Shown in pieces: positions 23,034 through 31,067 of a stretch of DNA of 64,000 nt. The DNA comes from Streptomyces griseocarneus. Its GTDB lineage: Bacteria > Actinomycetota > Actinomycetes > Streptomycetales > Streptomycetaceae. Location: the NCBI GenBank assembly GCA_003674045.1, contig PENC01000007.1, positions 62,001 to 126,000 on the forward strand. Direction: 5' to 3'. A model generated the notes under the pieces. It was not told the DNA's origin. It made no database searches and was given only the letters and a program-made list of their open reading frames with translations. Within the stretch, counting starts at the first letter, position 1, and every line of letters starts with the position of its first letter. A program made the position numbers and the translations under genes.

Positions 23034-25988
23034 ATGCCCTCCAACAAGACCGGCCCTTCCGGCAAGAAAGCCGGTAAGAAGAAAGGCCGCCGCGCACGCC
23101 TGCTCGTGATCACTCTCGTGCTGCTGATCGTGGCGGGCCTCGGCTTCGGCACGTACTGGGGCGTCAGCACCGTCCGTGCCTCCTTCCCGGAGACCAGCGG
23201 CACGCTCCAGCTCAAGGGGCTGTCCGGACAGGTCAAGGTCGCCCGTGACGGGCACGGCATCCCGCAGATCTACGCGGACAGCGCCGAGGACCTCTTCCGC
23301 GCCCAGGGCTTCGTCCAGGCGCAGGACCGGTTCTGGGAGATGGACGTCCGCAGGCACCTGACCGCGGGCAGGCTCTCCGAGATGTTCGGTGACGGCCAGG
23401 TCGAGACCGACGCCTTCGTCCGCACCATGGGCTGGCGGAAGGTCGCGCAGGAGGAGTACGACACCAAGCTGTCGGCCACCACCAAGAAGTACCTCCAGGC
23501 GTACTCGGACGGCGTCAACGCGTACCTCAAGGACCACCAGGGCAAGTCGCTGTCCGTCGAGTACGCGGCCCTGGAGTTCCAGAACGACTACAAGCCGGAG
23601 AAGTGGACCCCGGTCGACTCCGTCGCCTGGCTCAAGGCCATGGCGTGGGACCTGCGCGGCAACATGCAGGACGAGATCGACCGCTCGCTCGCCGCGAACC
23701 GGCTGACCCCGAAGCAGATCGACCAGCTCTACCCGGCGTACCCGTACGACCGGAACAAGCCGATCGTCGAGGGCGGCGCGGTCGACCCGCTCACCAAGGC
23801 CTTCGACCCGACTGCCAGCCCGGCCACCAACCCGCAGGCCGGTGCGCAGAACGGCACCGGCGGCACCAACGGCACGACCGGCGCACAGGGCGGCCAGACG
23901 GGGCAGACCGGCCAGACGGGCCCGGGCAGCCAGGGCGGCACGGCCGGCACCGGCCAGAACGGCACCGGCGCGCAGAACGGCACGGGCGGCACGGGCGCCC
24001 AGAACGGCACCGGCGGCACCACCGGACAGCAGGGCGTCACGACCGGCGGCAGCGCCGGGGGCGGGCTGCGCAACGGCCTGTCGGCGCTCTCCAACACCCT
24101 CGACAAGATCCCGGCGCTGCTCGGCCCGTCCGGCAACGGCATCGGCTCGAACTCCTGGGTCGTCTCCGGTCAGTACACGACCACCGGCAAGCCGCTGCTC
24201 GCCAACGACCCGCACCTGGCCCCGCAGATGCCCTCGCTCTGGTACCAGATGGGCCTGCACTGCACCAAGGTCGGCGCGGCCTGCCCGTTCGACGTGGCCG
24301 GCTACACCTTCTCCGGCATGCCCGGCGTGATCATCGGCCACAACCAGGACATCGCCTGGGGCATGACCAACATGGGCGCGGACGTCTCCGATCTCTACCT
24401 GGAGAAGATCACCGCCGACAGCTACCTCTCCGACGGCAAGCAGAAGCCCTTCACCACCCGCAAGGAGACCATCAAGGTCGCGGGCGGCAAGGACCGCGAG
24501 TTCACCGTCCGTGCCACCGACAACGGTCCTCTGGTCTCCGACCGCAACAGCGACCTGGGCAAGGTCGGCCAGACCGCGCCCGTGCAGGACCCCGCGCCCG
24601 ACCGGGCCGAGGGCTACGGTGTGGCGCTGCGCTGGACGGCGCTCGACCCGGGCCGCAGCATGGACGCCCTGCTGGAGCTGAACAAGGCCAAGGACTTCAA
24701 GGAGTTCCAGGCGGCCGCCGCCGATTTCGAGGTGCCCTCGCAGAACCTGATCTACGCGGACACCCAGGGCAACATCGGCTACCAGGCCCCTGGTCGCATC
24801 CCCGTCCGCAAGGGCGACGGCCGCTACCCCGCCCCCGGCTGGGACTCGTCGTACAAGTGGAGCAGCTATGTCCCGCAGGCGGAGCTGCCCTGGGAGTACA
24901 ACCCCAAGCGCGGCTACATCGTCACCGCCAACCAGGCCGTGGCCGACAAGCGGTACCCGTACCAGCTGACCTCCGACTGGGGCTACGGCGTCCGCAGCCA
25001 GCGGATAAACGACCTCATCCAGTCGAAGATCAAGGACGGGGGGAAGATCTCGACGGACGACATGCAGAAGATGCAGATGGACAACGTCAGCGAGATCGCC
25101 AAGCTGCTGACCCCCTACCTGCTCAAGATCGACGTCAAGGGCGACAACGAGCGCGAGACGAAGTACGTCCGCGAGGCGCAGAAGCTCCTGGAGGGCTGGG
25201 ACTACACGCAGGAGGCCGACTCCCCGGCCGCCGCGTACTTCAACGCGGTCTGGCGCAACACCCTCAAGCTGGCCTTCGGCAACAAGCTGCCGAAGGAGCT
25301 GCGGGTCAAGGGTCAGTGCCTGCGGGTCCGCCCGGCGAACGACTCGGGGCCGCAGGAGGACCTCGACGGCAACACCCGCCTCGTCCAGGAGTGCGGCGAG
25401 CGCGAGCCCGACTCGGCGCAGCCGGACGGCGGCGACCGCTGGTTCGAGGTCGTCCGCAGCATCCTCGACAAGCCGGACGACGCGTGGTGGAAGACCAACG
25501 GCACGCGCAGCAACGCCAACCCCGGCGCGCGCAACCGTGACGAGCTGCTGGCCCAGGCCATGAAGGACGCCCGCTGGGAGCTCACCTCCAAGCTCGGCAA
25601 GGACGTCAACTCCTGGAGCTGGGGCCGCCTGCACCAGCTGAACCTGAAGAACCAGACCCTCGGCAAGGACGGCCCGGCCGTCGTGCGCTGGATCCTCAAC
25701 CGTGGGCCCTGGAACCTCGCGGGCGGCGAGGCCGCGGTCAACGCCGCCGGCTGGAACGCGGCGGGTGGCTACGACGTGGTCTGGGTGCCGTCGATGCGCA
25801 TGGTCGTCAACCTCGCCGACCTCGACAAGTCGCGGTGGATCAACCTCACCGGGGCGTCCGGGCACGCGTACAACGCCCACTACTACGACCAGACGGACAA
25901 GTGGGCCAAGGGCGAGCTGCTGCCTTGGGCTTTCGGGGCGGACGCGGTGAAGAAGGCGACGGATGCGGAGCTGACTCTCAAGCCGTGA
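23034..25988 (+). CDS. Penicillin acylase family N-terminal nucleophile hydrolase
   Basis: ATG 23034 follows AAGGA and gives 984 residues, long for this family. A basic stretch and one helix ('RLLVITLVLLIVAGLGFGTY') anchor or export it. The alpha chain includes 'KVARDGHGIPQIYA' and 'GFVQAQDRFWEMD'. A Gly/Asn/Gln/Thr repeat (~residues 269-345) follows, then 'GIGSNSWVVSG' with the nucleophile Ser372 of the mature beta chain, after 'ANDPHLAPQMPSLWYQMGLH'. Autoproteolysis before Ser372 would free the chains and could remove the repeat, which sits where the spacer peptide is. Natural substrates include acyl-homoserine lactones or lipopeptide tails; nothing here decides. Confidence 0.9.
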   Translation: MPSNKTGPSGKKAGKKKGRRARLLVITLVLLIVAGLGFGTYWGVSTVRASFPETSGTLQLKGLSGQVKVARDGHGIPQIYADSAEDLFRAQGFVQAQDRFWEMDVRRHLTAGRLSEMFGDGQVETDAFVRTMGWRKVAQEEYDTKLSATTKKYLQAYSDGVNAYLKDHQGKSLSVEYAALEFQNDYKPEKWTPVDSVAWLKAMAWDLRGNMQDEIDRSLAANRLTPKQIDQLYPAYPYDRNKPIVEGGAVDPLTKAFDPTASPATNPQAGAQNGTGGTNGTTGAQGGQTGQTGQTGPGSQGGTAGTGQNGTGAQNGTGGTGAQNGTGGTTGQQGVTTGGSAGGGLRNGLSALSNTLDKIPALLGPSGNGIGSNSWVVSGQYTTTGKPLLANDPHLAPQMPSLWYQMGLHCTKVGAACPFDVAGYTFSGMPGVIIGHNQDIAWGMTNMGADVSDLYLEKITADSYLSDGKQKPFTTRKETIKVAGGKDREFTVRATDNGPLVSDRNSDLGKVGQTAPVQDPAPDRAEGYGVALRWTALDPGRSMDALLELNKAKDFKEFQAAAADFEVPSQNLIYADTQGNIGYQAPGRIPVRKGDGRYPAPGWDSSYKWSSYVPQAELPWEYNPKRGYIVTANQAVADKRYPYQLTSDWGYGVRSQRINDLIQSKIKDGGKISTDDMQKMQMDNVSEIAKLLTPYLLKIDVKGDNERETKYVREAQKLLEGWDYTQEADSPAAAYFNAVWRNTLKLAFGNKLPKELRVKGQCLRVRPANDSGPQEDLDGNTRLVQECGEREPDSAQPDGGDRWFEVVRSILDKPDDAWWKTNGTRSNANPGARNRDELLAQAMKDARWELTSKLGKDVNSWSWGRLHQLNLKNQTLGKDGPAVVRWILNRGPWNLAGGEAAVNAAGWNAAGGYDVVWVPSMRMVVNLADLDKSRWINLTGASGHAYNAHYYDQTDKWAKGELLPWAFGADAVKKATDAELTLKP

Positions 25989-26010
25989 CCGCTCGCCGCG
26001 GTGGCTGACG

Positions 26011-26045
26011 GGCGGGGTCCGGGGATTGCATCCCCTGGCCCCGCC
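26011..26045. terminator. Terminator after the penicillin acylase gene
   Basis: Arms GGCGGGGTCCGGGGA and TCCCCTGGCCCCGCC with a 5-base loop; almost perfectly paired. It lies 23 bases past the stop. Confidence 0.8.
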
Positions 26046-26060
26046 TTTGCCGTGTCCGGC

Positions 26061-26206
26061 GGTGCCTACTGGGGTGCGGCTTGTGCTGCGCGCGCGGCCG
26101 CGGGTCGCTGTGCGGCGCCTACCGGGCTGCCGCGTGAGCTCGGTGTGCGGCTGCCGGTTGCGTCGTGGCTTGTCGCGCAGTTCCCCGCGCCCCTGACGGG
26201 GCGCGC
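26061..26206. repeat. Dispersed GC-rich palindromic element, copy D
   Basis: Contains 'ggtgcctactggggtgcgg', 'gtcgtggcttgtcgcgcag', 'ttccccgcgcccctgacggg' and 'gcgcgcc'. It fills the gap between the convergent penicillin acylase and 5-formyl-THF cyclo-ligase genes. Confidence 0.8.
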
Positions 26207-26827
26207 CTACGCGAAGTGGTGTACGCCACTCGGAGTGACCGCCGCTGTCACCGGTTGGTCGTGGGGTTCTGCCGGGAGGTGCGGGACGACTTCCGTGTCG
26301 TACAGCAGGACCACTCGCGCCGGGGCCGCTCCGGCGAGGGTGAGGCGTTCGAGGGCGCGGTCGTAGGAGCCGCCGCCGCGGCCGAGGCGGAGGCCCTGTC
26401 CGTCCACGGCCAGGCCCGGGAGCAGGACCGTGTCCGCGGAGGTGATGGCCGAGGGGCCGAGGCGGGGGCCGTCGGGCTCCAGGAGGCCGCGCGCGGCCCG
26501 TACGAGGTGGTCCGGGCCGCGGTAGAGGGCCCAGTCGAGATCGTTGTCGGGGAGCAGGACCGGCAGGAGGACGCGCACCCCCCGCTCGCGCAGCGCCTCC
26601 AGCAGGGCCCGTGTGCCGGGCTCGCTGCCCACGGAGACGTAGGCTGCCACTGTTCCCGCCTCCGCGAGCTCGGGAAGCTCCTGGGCCCGGCGGGCGAGCG
26701 CGGCCTCCGCGACGGCTCGGTCACCCGCGGTCAACCCCGCTCTCACCGCGAGGAAACCCCGCCGCAACTCGCCCTTTCCGCCCTCGTTTTTGATCACTGT
26801 TCGTACAAACTCCTTGTCTCGGGTCAT
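26207..26827 (-). CDS. 5-formyltetrahydrofolate cyclo-ligase
   Basis: The 206-residue enzyme converts 5-formyl-THF to 5,10-methenyl-THF with ATP, keeping folate in the one-carbon pool. It shows 'RGFLAVRAGLTAGDRAVAEA' (N-terminal helix), 'VLLPVLLPDNDLDWALYRG' and 'LLPGLAVDGQGLRLGRGGGS', with 'YDRAL' following: the family's ATP/folate signature G-x-G-x-G-x-Y-D-R near residue 153. It is divergent from galU with 51 bases between the starts, a pairing conserved in actinobacteria. Confidence 0.92.
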   Translation of the reverse strand: MTRDKEFVRTVIKNEGGKGELRRGFLAVRAGLTAGDRAVAEAALARRAQELPELAEAGTVAAYVSVGSEPGTRALLEALRERGVRVLLPVLLPDNDLDWALYRGPDHLVRAARGLLEPDGPRLGPSAITSADTVLLPGLAVDGQGLRLGRGGGSYDRALERLTLAGAAPARVVLLYDTEVVPHLPAEPHDQPVTAAVTPSGVHHFA

Positions 26828-26878
26828 ACTCGGTGGAGCCTCATCTTCCGCACAATCTCAACCGTTAGTGTTCGGCCC

Positions 26879-27781
26879 ATGACTCATTCGCGTCCTCGGA
26901 TCAGCAAGGCTGTCATCCCTGCCGCCGGTCTCGGCACCCGCTTCCTCCCGGCGACCAAGGCCACGCCCAAGGAGATGCTGCCGGTTGTCGACAAGCCGGC
27001 GATCCAGTACGTGGTGGAGGAGGCCGTCGCGGCGGGCCTGTCGGACGTCCTCATGATCACAGGTCGTAACAAGCGTCCCCTGGAGGACCACTTCGACCGC
27101 AATTACGAGCTGGAGGAGGCGCTGCGCCGCAAGGGCGACGAGTCGCGGCTCGCCCGGGTGCAGGAGTCCAGCGACCTGGCCACGATGCACTACGTGCGCC
27201 AGGGCGACCCCAGAGGCCTCGGGCACGCCGTGCTGTGCGCCGCCCCGCACGTGGGCGACGAGCCCTTCGCCGTCCTCCTGGGCGACGACCTGATCGACGC
27301 GCGCGACCCGCTGCTGCCCAGGATGGTCGACATCCAGCGCAAGCACGGCGGCAGCGTGATCGCCCTCATGGAGGTCGACCCCTCCCAGGTGCACCTCTAC
27401 GGCTGCGCGGCCGTCAAGCCCACCGACACTGACGGCGTCGTGCAGATCACCGGCCTGGTGGAGAAGCCCGACCCCGCCGAGGCGCCCAGCAACTACGCCG
27501 TCATCGGCCGCTACGTCCTCGACCCGGCCGTTTTCGACGTACTGCGCGAGACCGAGCCCGGCCGTGGCGGCGAGATCCAGCTGACCGACGCCCTCCAGGC
27601 CCTCGCGGCCGAGCCCGGGCTGGGCGGGCCGGTGCACGGCGTGATCTTCAAGGGCCGTCGCTACGACACCGGGGACCGCGGTGACTATCTCCGTGCCATT
27701 GTCAGACTGGCATGCGAGCGTGAAGATCTAGGACCGGACTTCCGGGCCTGGCTTCGCCGTTACGTCACCGAGGAGATGTAG
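26879..27781 (+). CDS. galU: UTP-glucose-1-phosphate uridylyltransferase
   Basis: The 300-residue enzyme makes UDP-glucose for cell-wall polymers, trehalose and glycoconjugates. It begins 'KAVIPAAGLGTRFLPATKAT', the nucleotide-binding G-x-G-T-R loop, then 'PKEMLPVVDKPAIQYVVEEA'. It also has 'AVLLGDDLIDARDP' (metal-binding region), 'GLVEKPDPAEAPSNYAVIGR' and 'FKGRRYDTGDRGDYL', all GalU landmarks. It is the first gene of a collinear run galU-moeA-moaC-mogA-rimJ-sepX, a gene order conserved in actinobacteria. Confidence 0.95.
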   Translation: MTHSRPRISKAVIPAAGLGTRFLPATKATPKEMLPVVDKPAIQYVVEEAVAAGLSDVLMITGRNKRPLEDHFDRNYELEEALRRKGDESRLARVQESSDLATMHYVRQGDPRGLGHAVLCAAPHVGDEPFAVLLGDDLIDARDPLLPRMVDIQRKHGGSVIALMEVDPSQVHLYGCAAVKPTDTDGVVQITGLVEKPDPAEAPSNYAVIGRYVLDPAVFDVLRETEPGRGGEIQLTDALQALAAEPGLGGPVHGVIFKGRRYDTGDRGDYLRAIVRLACEREDLGPDFRAWLRRYVTEEM

Positions 27782-27785
27782 CACT

Positions 27786-29120
27786 TTGAGCAGAACCGCC
27801 GACACGGCCGACGGCACGCCCCGCGACTCCGCCGGGAGCGAGGAGCGTCTCTGGTCGGTGGACGAGCACCTCGACGACATCCTGGCCAGGATCAGGCCGC
27901 TGGAGCCGATCGAGCTGCAACTGCTGGACGCCCAGGGCTGCGTGCTCGTCGAGGACGTCGTCGTGCCGTCGGCCCTGCCGCCCTTCGACAACAGCTCCAT
28001 GGACGGCTACGCCGTCCGCACGGCGGATGTCGACGGCGCGAGCGAGGAGTTCCCGGCCGTCCTCACCGTGATCGGCGACGTGGCCGCGGGCAGCGGTGAG
28101 CCGCCCGCGGTCGGCCCGGGCGAGGCGGCGCGCATCATGACCGGGGCGCCCCTGCCGCCGGGCGCCGAGGCCGTCGTCCCCGTGGAGTGGACGGACGGCG
28201 GTACGGGCGGCGGCCCCGCCACCGCCATGGCCGCGCACAGCGCGGCTCCCGAGGGTGCCGCGGGCGAGGTCCGCGTCCACCGCCCCGTGGCGGCCCGCGC
28301 CCATGTCCGCGCCCGCGGCAGCGACGTCGGTGCCGGGACCCTCGCCCTCCGTGCCGGCACGGTCCTCGGACCGCCCCAGATCGGCCTGCTCGCCGCGATC
28401 GGCCGGGCCACCGTACGGGTCCGGCCGCGCCCCCGCGTGGTCGTCCTGTCGACCGGAAGCGAGCTCGTGCCGCCCGGTACGGACCTCACGCCCGGCCGCA
28501 TCCACGACTCCAACAGCTTCGCCCTGACCGCCTGTGCCCGTGACGCCGGTGCGATCGCCTACCGCGTCGGCGTGGTCGACGACCACGCGGAGACCCTGCG
28601 TGCCACGTTGGAGGACCAGCTCGTCCGCGCGGACGCCGTGGTCACCAGCGGCGGCGTGAGCGTCGGTGCGTACGACGTGGTCAAGGAGACCCTCTCCGAG
28701 CTCGCAGGGGACGACGGGAGCGTCGCGTTCCGCAGGCTGGCCATGCAGCCGGGCAAGCCGCAGGGCTTCGGCCGCATCGGCCCCGACCGCGTGCCGCTGT
28801 TCGCGCTGCCGGGCAACCCCGTCAGCGCGTACGTCTCCTTCGAGCTCTTCGTACGGCCCGCCCTGCGTGCCCTCATGGGGCTCGAACCCGTCGACCGCAC
28901 CACCGTGCGCGCCGTCTGCGCCGATCCGGTGGAGTCCTCGCCCCGGGGCCGCCGCCAGTTCCTGCGCGGCCGCTACGAGGACGGCAGGGTCACCCTGGTC
29001 GGCGGCGCCGGGTCCCATCTGGTGAAGTCGCTGGCCGATGCCAACGCACTCATAGTCGTCCCGGAGGACACCACCTCCGTGGAGGCGGACACCGAGCTCG
29101 ACGTGATCCTCCTCGGCTGA
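27786..29120 (+). CDS. moeA: MoeA-family protein (gephyrin-like Glp; molybdopterin molybdotransferase fold)
   Basis: A TTG start at 27786, with GAGGAGA lying in the end of galU, gives 444 residues. MoeA landmarks are present: 'FDNSSMDGYAVRTADV', 'GEAARIMTGAPLPPGAEAVV', 'VVLSTGSELVPPGTD', 'TSGGVSVGAYDVVKE', and 'ALPGNPVSAYVSFELFVRPA'. The family inserts molybdate into molybdopterin. In actinobacteria the copy next to galU, rimJ and a membrane receptor gene is the gephyrin-like Glp that binds FtsZ, described in Corynebacterium. By synteny this copy is the likely Glp. Whether it keeps enzyme activity, or has a second MoeA elsewhere, cannot be seen here. Confidence 0.9.
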   Translation: MSRTADTADGTPRDSAGSEERLWSVDEHLDDILARIRPLEPIELQLLDAQGCVLVEDVVVPSALPPFDNSSMDGYAVRTADVDGASEEFPAVLTVIGDVAAGSGEPPAVGPGEAARIMTGAPLPPGAEAVVPVEWTDGGTGGGPATAMAAHSAAPEGAAGEVRVHRPVAARAHVRARGSDVGAGTLALRAGTVLGPPQIGLLAAIGRATVRVRPRPRVVVLSTGSELVPPGTDLTPGRIHDSNSFALTACARDAGAIAYRVGVVDDHAETLRATLEDQLVRADAVVTSGGVSVGAYDVVKETLSELAGDDGSVAFRRLAMQPGKPQGFGRIGPDRVPLFALPGNPVSAYVSFELFVRPALRALMGLEPVDRTTVRAVCADPVESSPRGRRQFLRGRYEDGRVTLVGGAGSHLVKSLADANALIVVPEDTTSVEADTELDVILLG

Positions 29121-29187
29121 CCGCGCCGCTGCGCTCCGCTCGCTGCCCGATACGGTGTCTGCCCGAACGGACCGGACCAGGAGAACG

Positions 29188-29724
29188 ATGAGCAGCGCCC
29201 AGGACCCCCGCAGCAGGCCGGCCGGCCTCACGCACATCGACAGCGCGGGCGCGGCCCGGATGGTCGACGTCTCGGCCAAGGAGATCACCGCCCGCACCGC
29301 CCGCGCGAGCGGCCGGGTGCGGGTCTCGCCCGCCGTGGTCGCGCTGTTGCGCGGTGAGGGGGTCCCCAAGGGCGATGCGCTCGCCACCGCCCGGATCGCG
29401 GGCATCATGGGCGCCAAGCGGACCCCCGAGCTGATCCCCCTGTGCCACCCCCTCGCCCTCTCGGGCGTCAAGGTCGACCTCACCGTCGCCGACGACGCGG
29501 TCGAGATCCTCGCGACCGTGCGGACCACCGACCGCACCGGCGTGGAGATGGAGGCCCTGACCGCCGTCACCGTCGCCGCCCTCACCGTCGTCGACATGGT
29601 CAAGGCCGTCGACAAGGCCGCGGTCATCACGGACGTACGGGTGGAGGAGAAGACGGGCGGGAAGTCGGGCCCGTGGCTCCGCGACGGCGAGGGGCAGGGC
29701 GTGCAGGAAGGAGCAGGGGAGTGA
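29188..29724 (+). CDS. moaC: Cyclic pyranopterin monophosphate synthase
   Basis: The ATG at 29188 behind AGGAGA gives 178 residues. MoaC turns the cyclised GTP derivative from MoaA into cyclic pyranopterin monophosphate, the first molybdenum cofactor step. Catalytic motifs are 'KRTPELIPLCHPLALSGVKV', 'TTDRTGVEMEALTAVTVAAL' and 'VEEKTGGKSGPW', the K-T-G-G-K-S-G loop ending the family's active site. The MoaA partner is not in the window. The next gene overlaps by four bases (GTGA). Confidence 0.93.
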   Translation: MSSAQDPRSRPAGLTHIDSAGAARMVDVSAKEITARTARASGRVRVSPAVVALLRGEGVPKGDALATARIAGIMGAKRTPELIPLCHPLALSGVKVDLTVADDAVEILATVRTTDRTGVEMEALTAVTVAALTVVDMVKAVDKAAVITDVRVEEKTGGKSGPWLRDGEGQGVQEGAGE

Positions 29725-30296
29725 AGGACGAGCCGGGGGGCGCGCGGCCATATCGCGCGCTTGTCGTCACCGCTTCGAACCGGGCGGCCGCCGGTGTCTA
29801 CGCCGACCGCGGCGGCCCGCTGCTCGTCTCCGGGCTCCAGGCGCTCGGGTTCGCTGTCGACGGCCCCCGGGTCGTGCCGGACGGCGATCCGGTCGAGGCC
29901 GCGCTGCGGGACGCCGTGCGGGGGACGTACGACGTGGTGGTCACCACGGGCGGCACCGGGATCTCGCCCACGGACCGCACCCCCGAGGCCACCCGCCGCG
30001 TGATCGACTACGAGGTGCCCGGCATCCCGGAGGCCATCCGCGCCGAGGGCCTCGCGAAGGTCGCCACCGCCGCCCTCTCCCGGGGCCTCGCGGGCGTCGC
30101 GGGCCGCACCCTGATCGTGAACCTGCCGGGCTCCACGGGAGGCGTGCGCGACGGTCTGGCCGTCCTGGAGCGGCTGCTGACGCACGCGGTGGACCAGCTC
30201 CACGGCAGCGACCACCCGGGCGGGAACGCGGGGGACGCCGCGGCGGACGCCGGGGGCGGTGCGGCCGGTGGTGCCACCGGTACGGGCCCGGCATGA
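29721..30296 (+). CDS. mogA: MogA/MoaB-family molybdenum cofactor biosynthesis protein
   Basis: GTG 29721 overlaps the moaC stop. The 191 residues have the MPT-binding fold: 'RALVVTASNRAAAGVYADRG', then 'VVVTTGGTGISPTDRTPEAT' (adenylation loop), 'EAIRAEGLAKVATAALSRG' and 'TLIVNLPGSTGGVRDGLAVL'. It adenylates molybdopterin before molybdate insertion by MoeA. The tail is a Gly/Ala-rich, probably disordered stretch ('GGNAGDAAADAGGG') that overlaps the acetyltransferase start by four bases. These genes sit between the galU-glp pair and sepX. Confidence 0.92.
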   Translation: MKDEPGGARPYRALVVTASNRAAAGVYADRGGPLLVSGLQALGFAVDGPRVVPDGDPVEAALRDAVRGTYDVVVTTGGTGISPTDRTPEATRRVIDYEVPGIPEAIRAEGLAKVATAALSRGLAGVAGRTLIVNLPGSTGGVRDGLAVLERLLTHAVDQLHGSDHPGGNAGDAAADAGGGAAGGATGTGPA

Positions 30297-30916
30297 GCGC
30301 CGCCTGGCCGGTGGAGCTGCGGGACGGCGATGTCGTCCTGCGCCCCATCAAGATGCGCGACCAGCACGCCTGGCGGGAGGTCAACCGCCGCAACCGTGAC
30401 TGGCTGCGCCCCTGGGAGGCCACCATCCCGCCGCCCGCGCCCGGCGGGCCCCTCACCCAGCGCCCCACCTACCGGCAGATGGTCCGTCACCTGCGGGCCG
30501 AGGCCCACGCCGGGCGGATGCTGCCGTTCGTCATCGAGTACCAGGGGCGCCTGGCCGGGCAGCTGACCGTGGCGGGCATCACCTGGGGCTCGATGTGCTC
30601 CGCCCACATCGGGTACTGGGTGGACGCCGCGGTCGCGGGCCGGGGCGTCATGCCCACCGCCGTGGCGCTCGCCGTCGACCATTGTTTCCACACCGTCGGC
30701 CTCCACCGGGTCGAGGTGTGCATCCGGCCGGAGAACCTGCCGAGCCGCCGCGTGGTGGAAAAACTCGCTTTCCGCGAGGAGGGGCTGCGCCCGGGGTATC
30801 TCCACATCGACGGCGCCTGGCGCGATCACCTCGTCTACGCGCTCACCGCCGAGGAGGTCCCGGACGGCCTGCTGGCCCGCTGGCACCGGTCCCGCCCCGG
30901 CACCCCACAGAAATAA
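30293..30916 (+). CDS. GNAT acetyltransferase, RimJ/RimL type
   Basis: The ATG overlaps the mogA stop (ATGA). The 207-residue protein resembles the ribosomal-protein N-acetyltransferases: 'RDGDVVLRPIKMRDQHAWRE', 'YQGRLAGQLTVAGITWGSM', 'HIGYWVDAAVAGRGVMPTAV' (motif A region, R-G--G--), and 'NLPSRRVVEKLAFREEGLRP' at the end. In actinobacteria a RimJ homologue is conserved between glp and the receptor gene. Its role in that context is not established; possible targets include ribosomal or divisome proteins. The stop is followed by an AT-rich island. Confidence 0.88.
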   Translation: MSAAWPVELRDGDVVLRPIKMRDQHAWREVNRRNRDWLRPWEATIPPPAPGGPLTQRPTYRQMVRHLRAEAHAGRMLPFVIEYQGRLAGQLTVAGITWGSMCSAHIGYWVDAAVAGRGVMPTAVALAVDHCFHTVGLHRVEVCIRPENLPSRRVVEKLAFREEGLRPGYLHIDGAWRDHLVYALTAEEVPDGLLARWHRSRPGTPQK

Positions 30917-30934
30917 AATAAACGTTCGAATTTA

Positions 30935-30950
30935 ACTGTCAATTGACAGT
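30935..30950. promoter_or_regulatory. AT-rich 16-bp palindrome before sepX
   Basis: ACTGTCAATTGACAGT is a perfect palindrome in an AT-rich island (about 30917-31000), framed by further TCGAAT/ATTCGA. It ends about 117 bases before the sepX GTG. It contains TTGACAG and could be an operator, a promoter element, or both; it could also end the upstream operon. Confidence 0.5.
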
Positions 30951-31067
30951 ATTCGAGTGGTTCCGGCGCCAACAATCACAAAAAAAGTTCGAGATATCAG
31001 CCGGATCGTGCGACACACCGGGCCAATTGGCGGAATCCCTTGCGTGCGCCCCTCTACGGTGTGAAGT

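Noticed and set aside
23022..25880. Open frame of ~950 codons opposite the penicillin acylase gene
   Set aside because: Composition is Val/Leu/Arg/Gly-rich without any family motif and it mirrors the acylase codons; the acylase has clear catalytic motifs.
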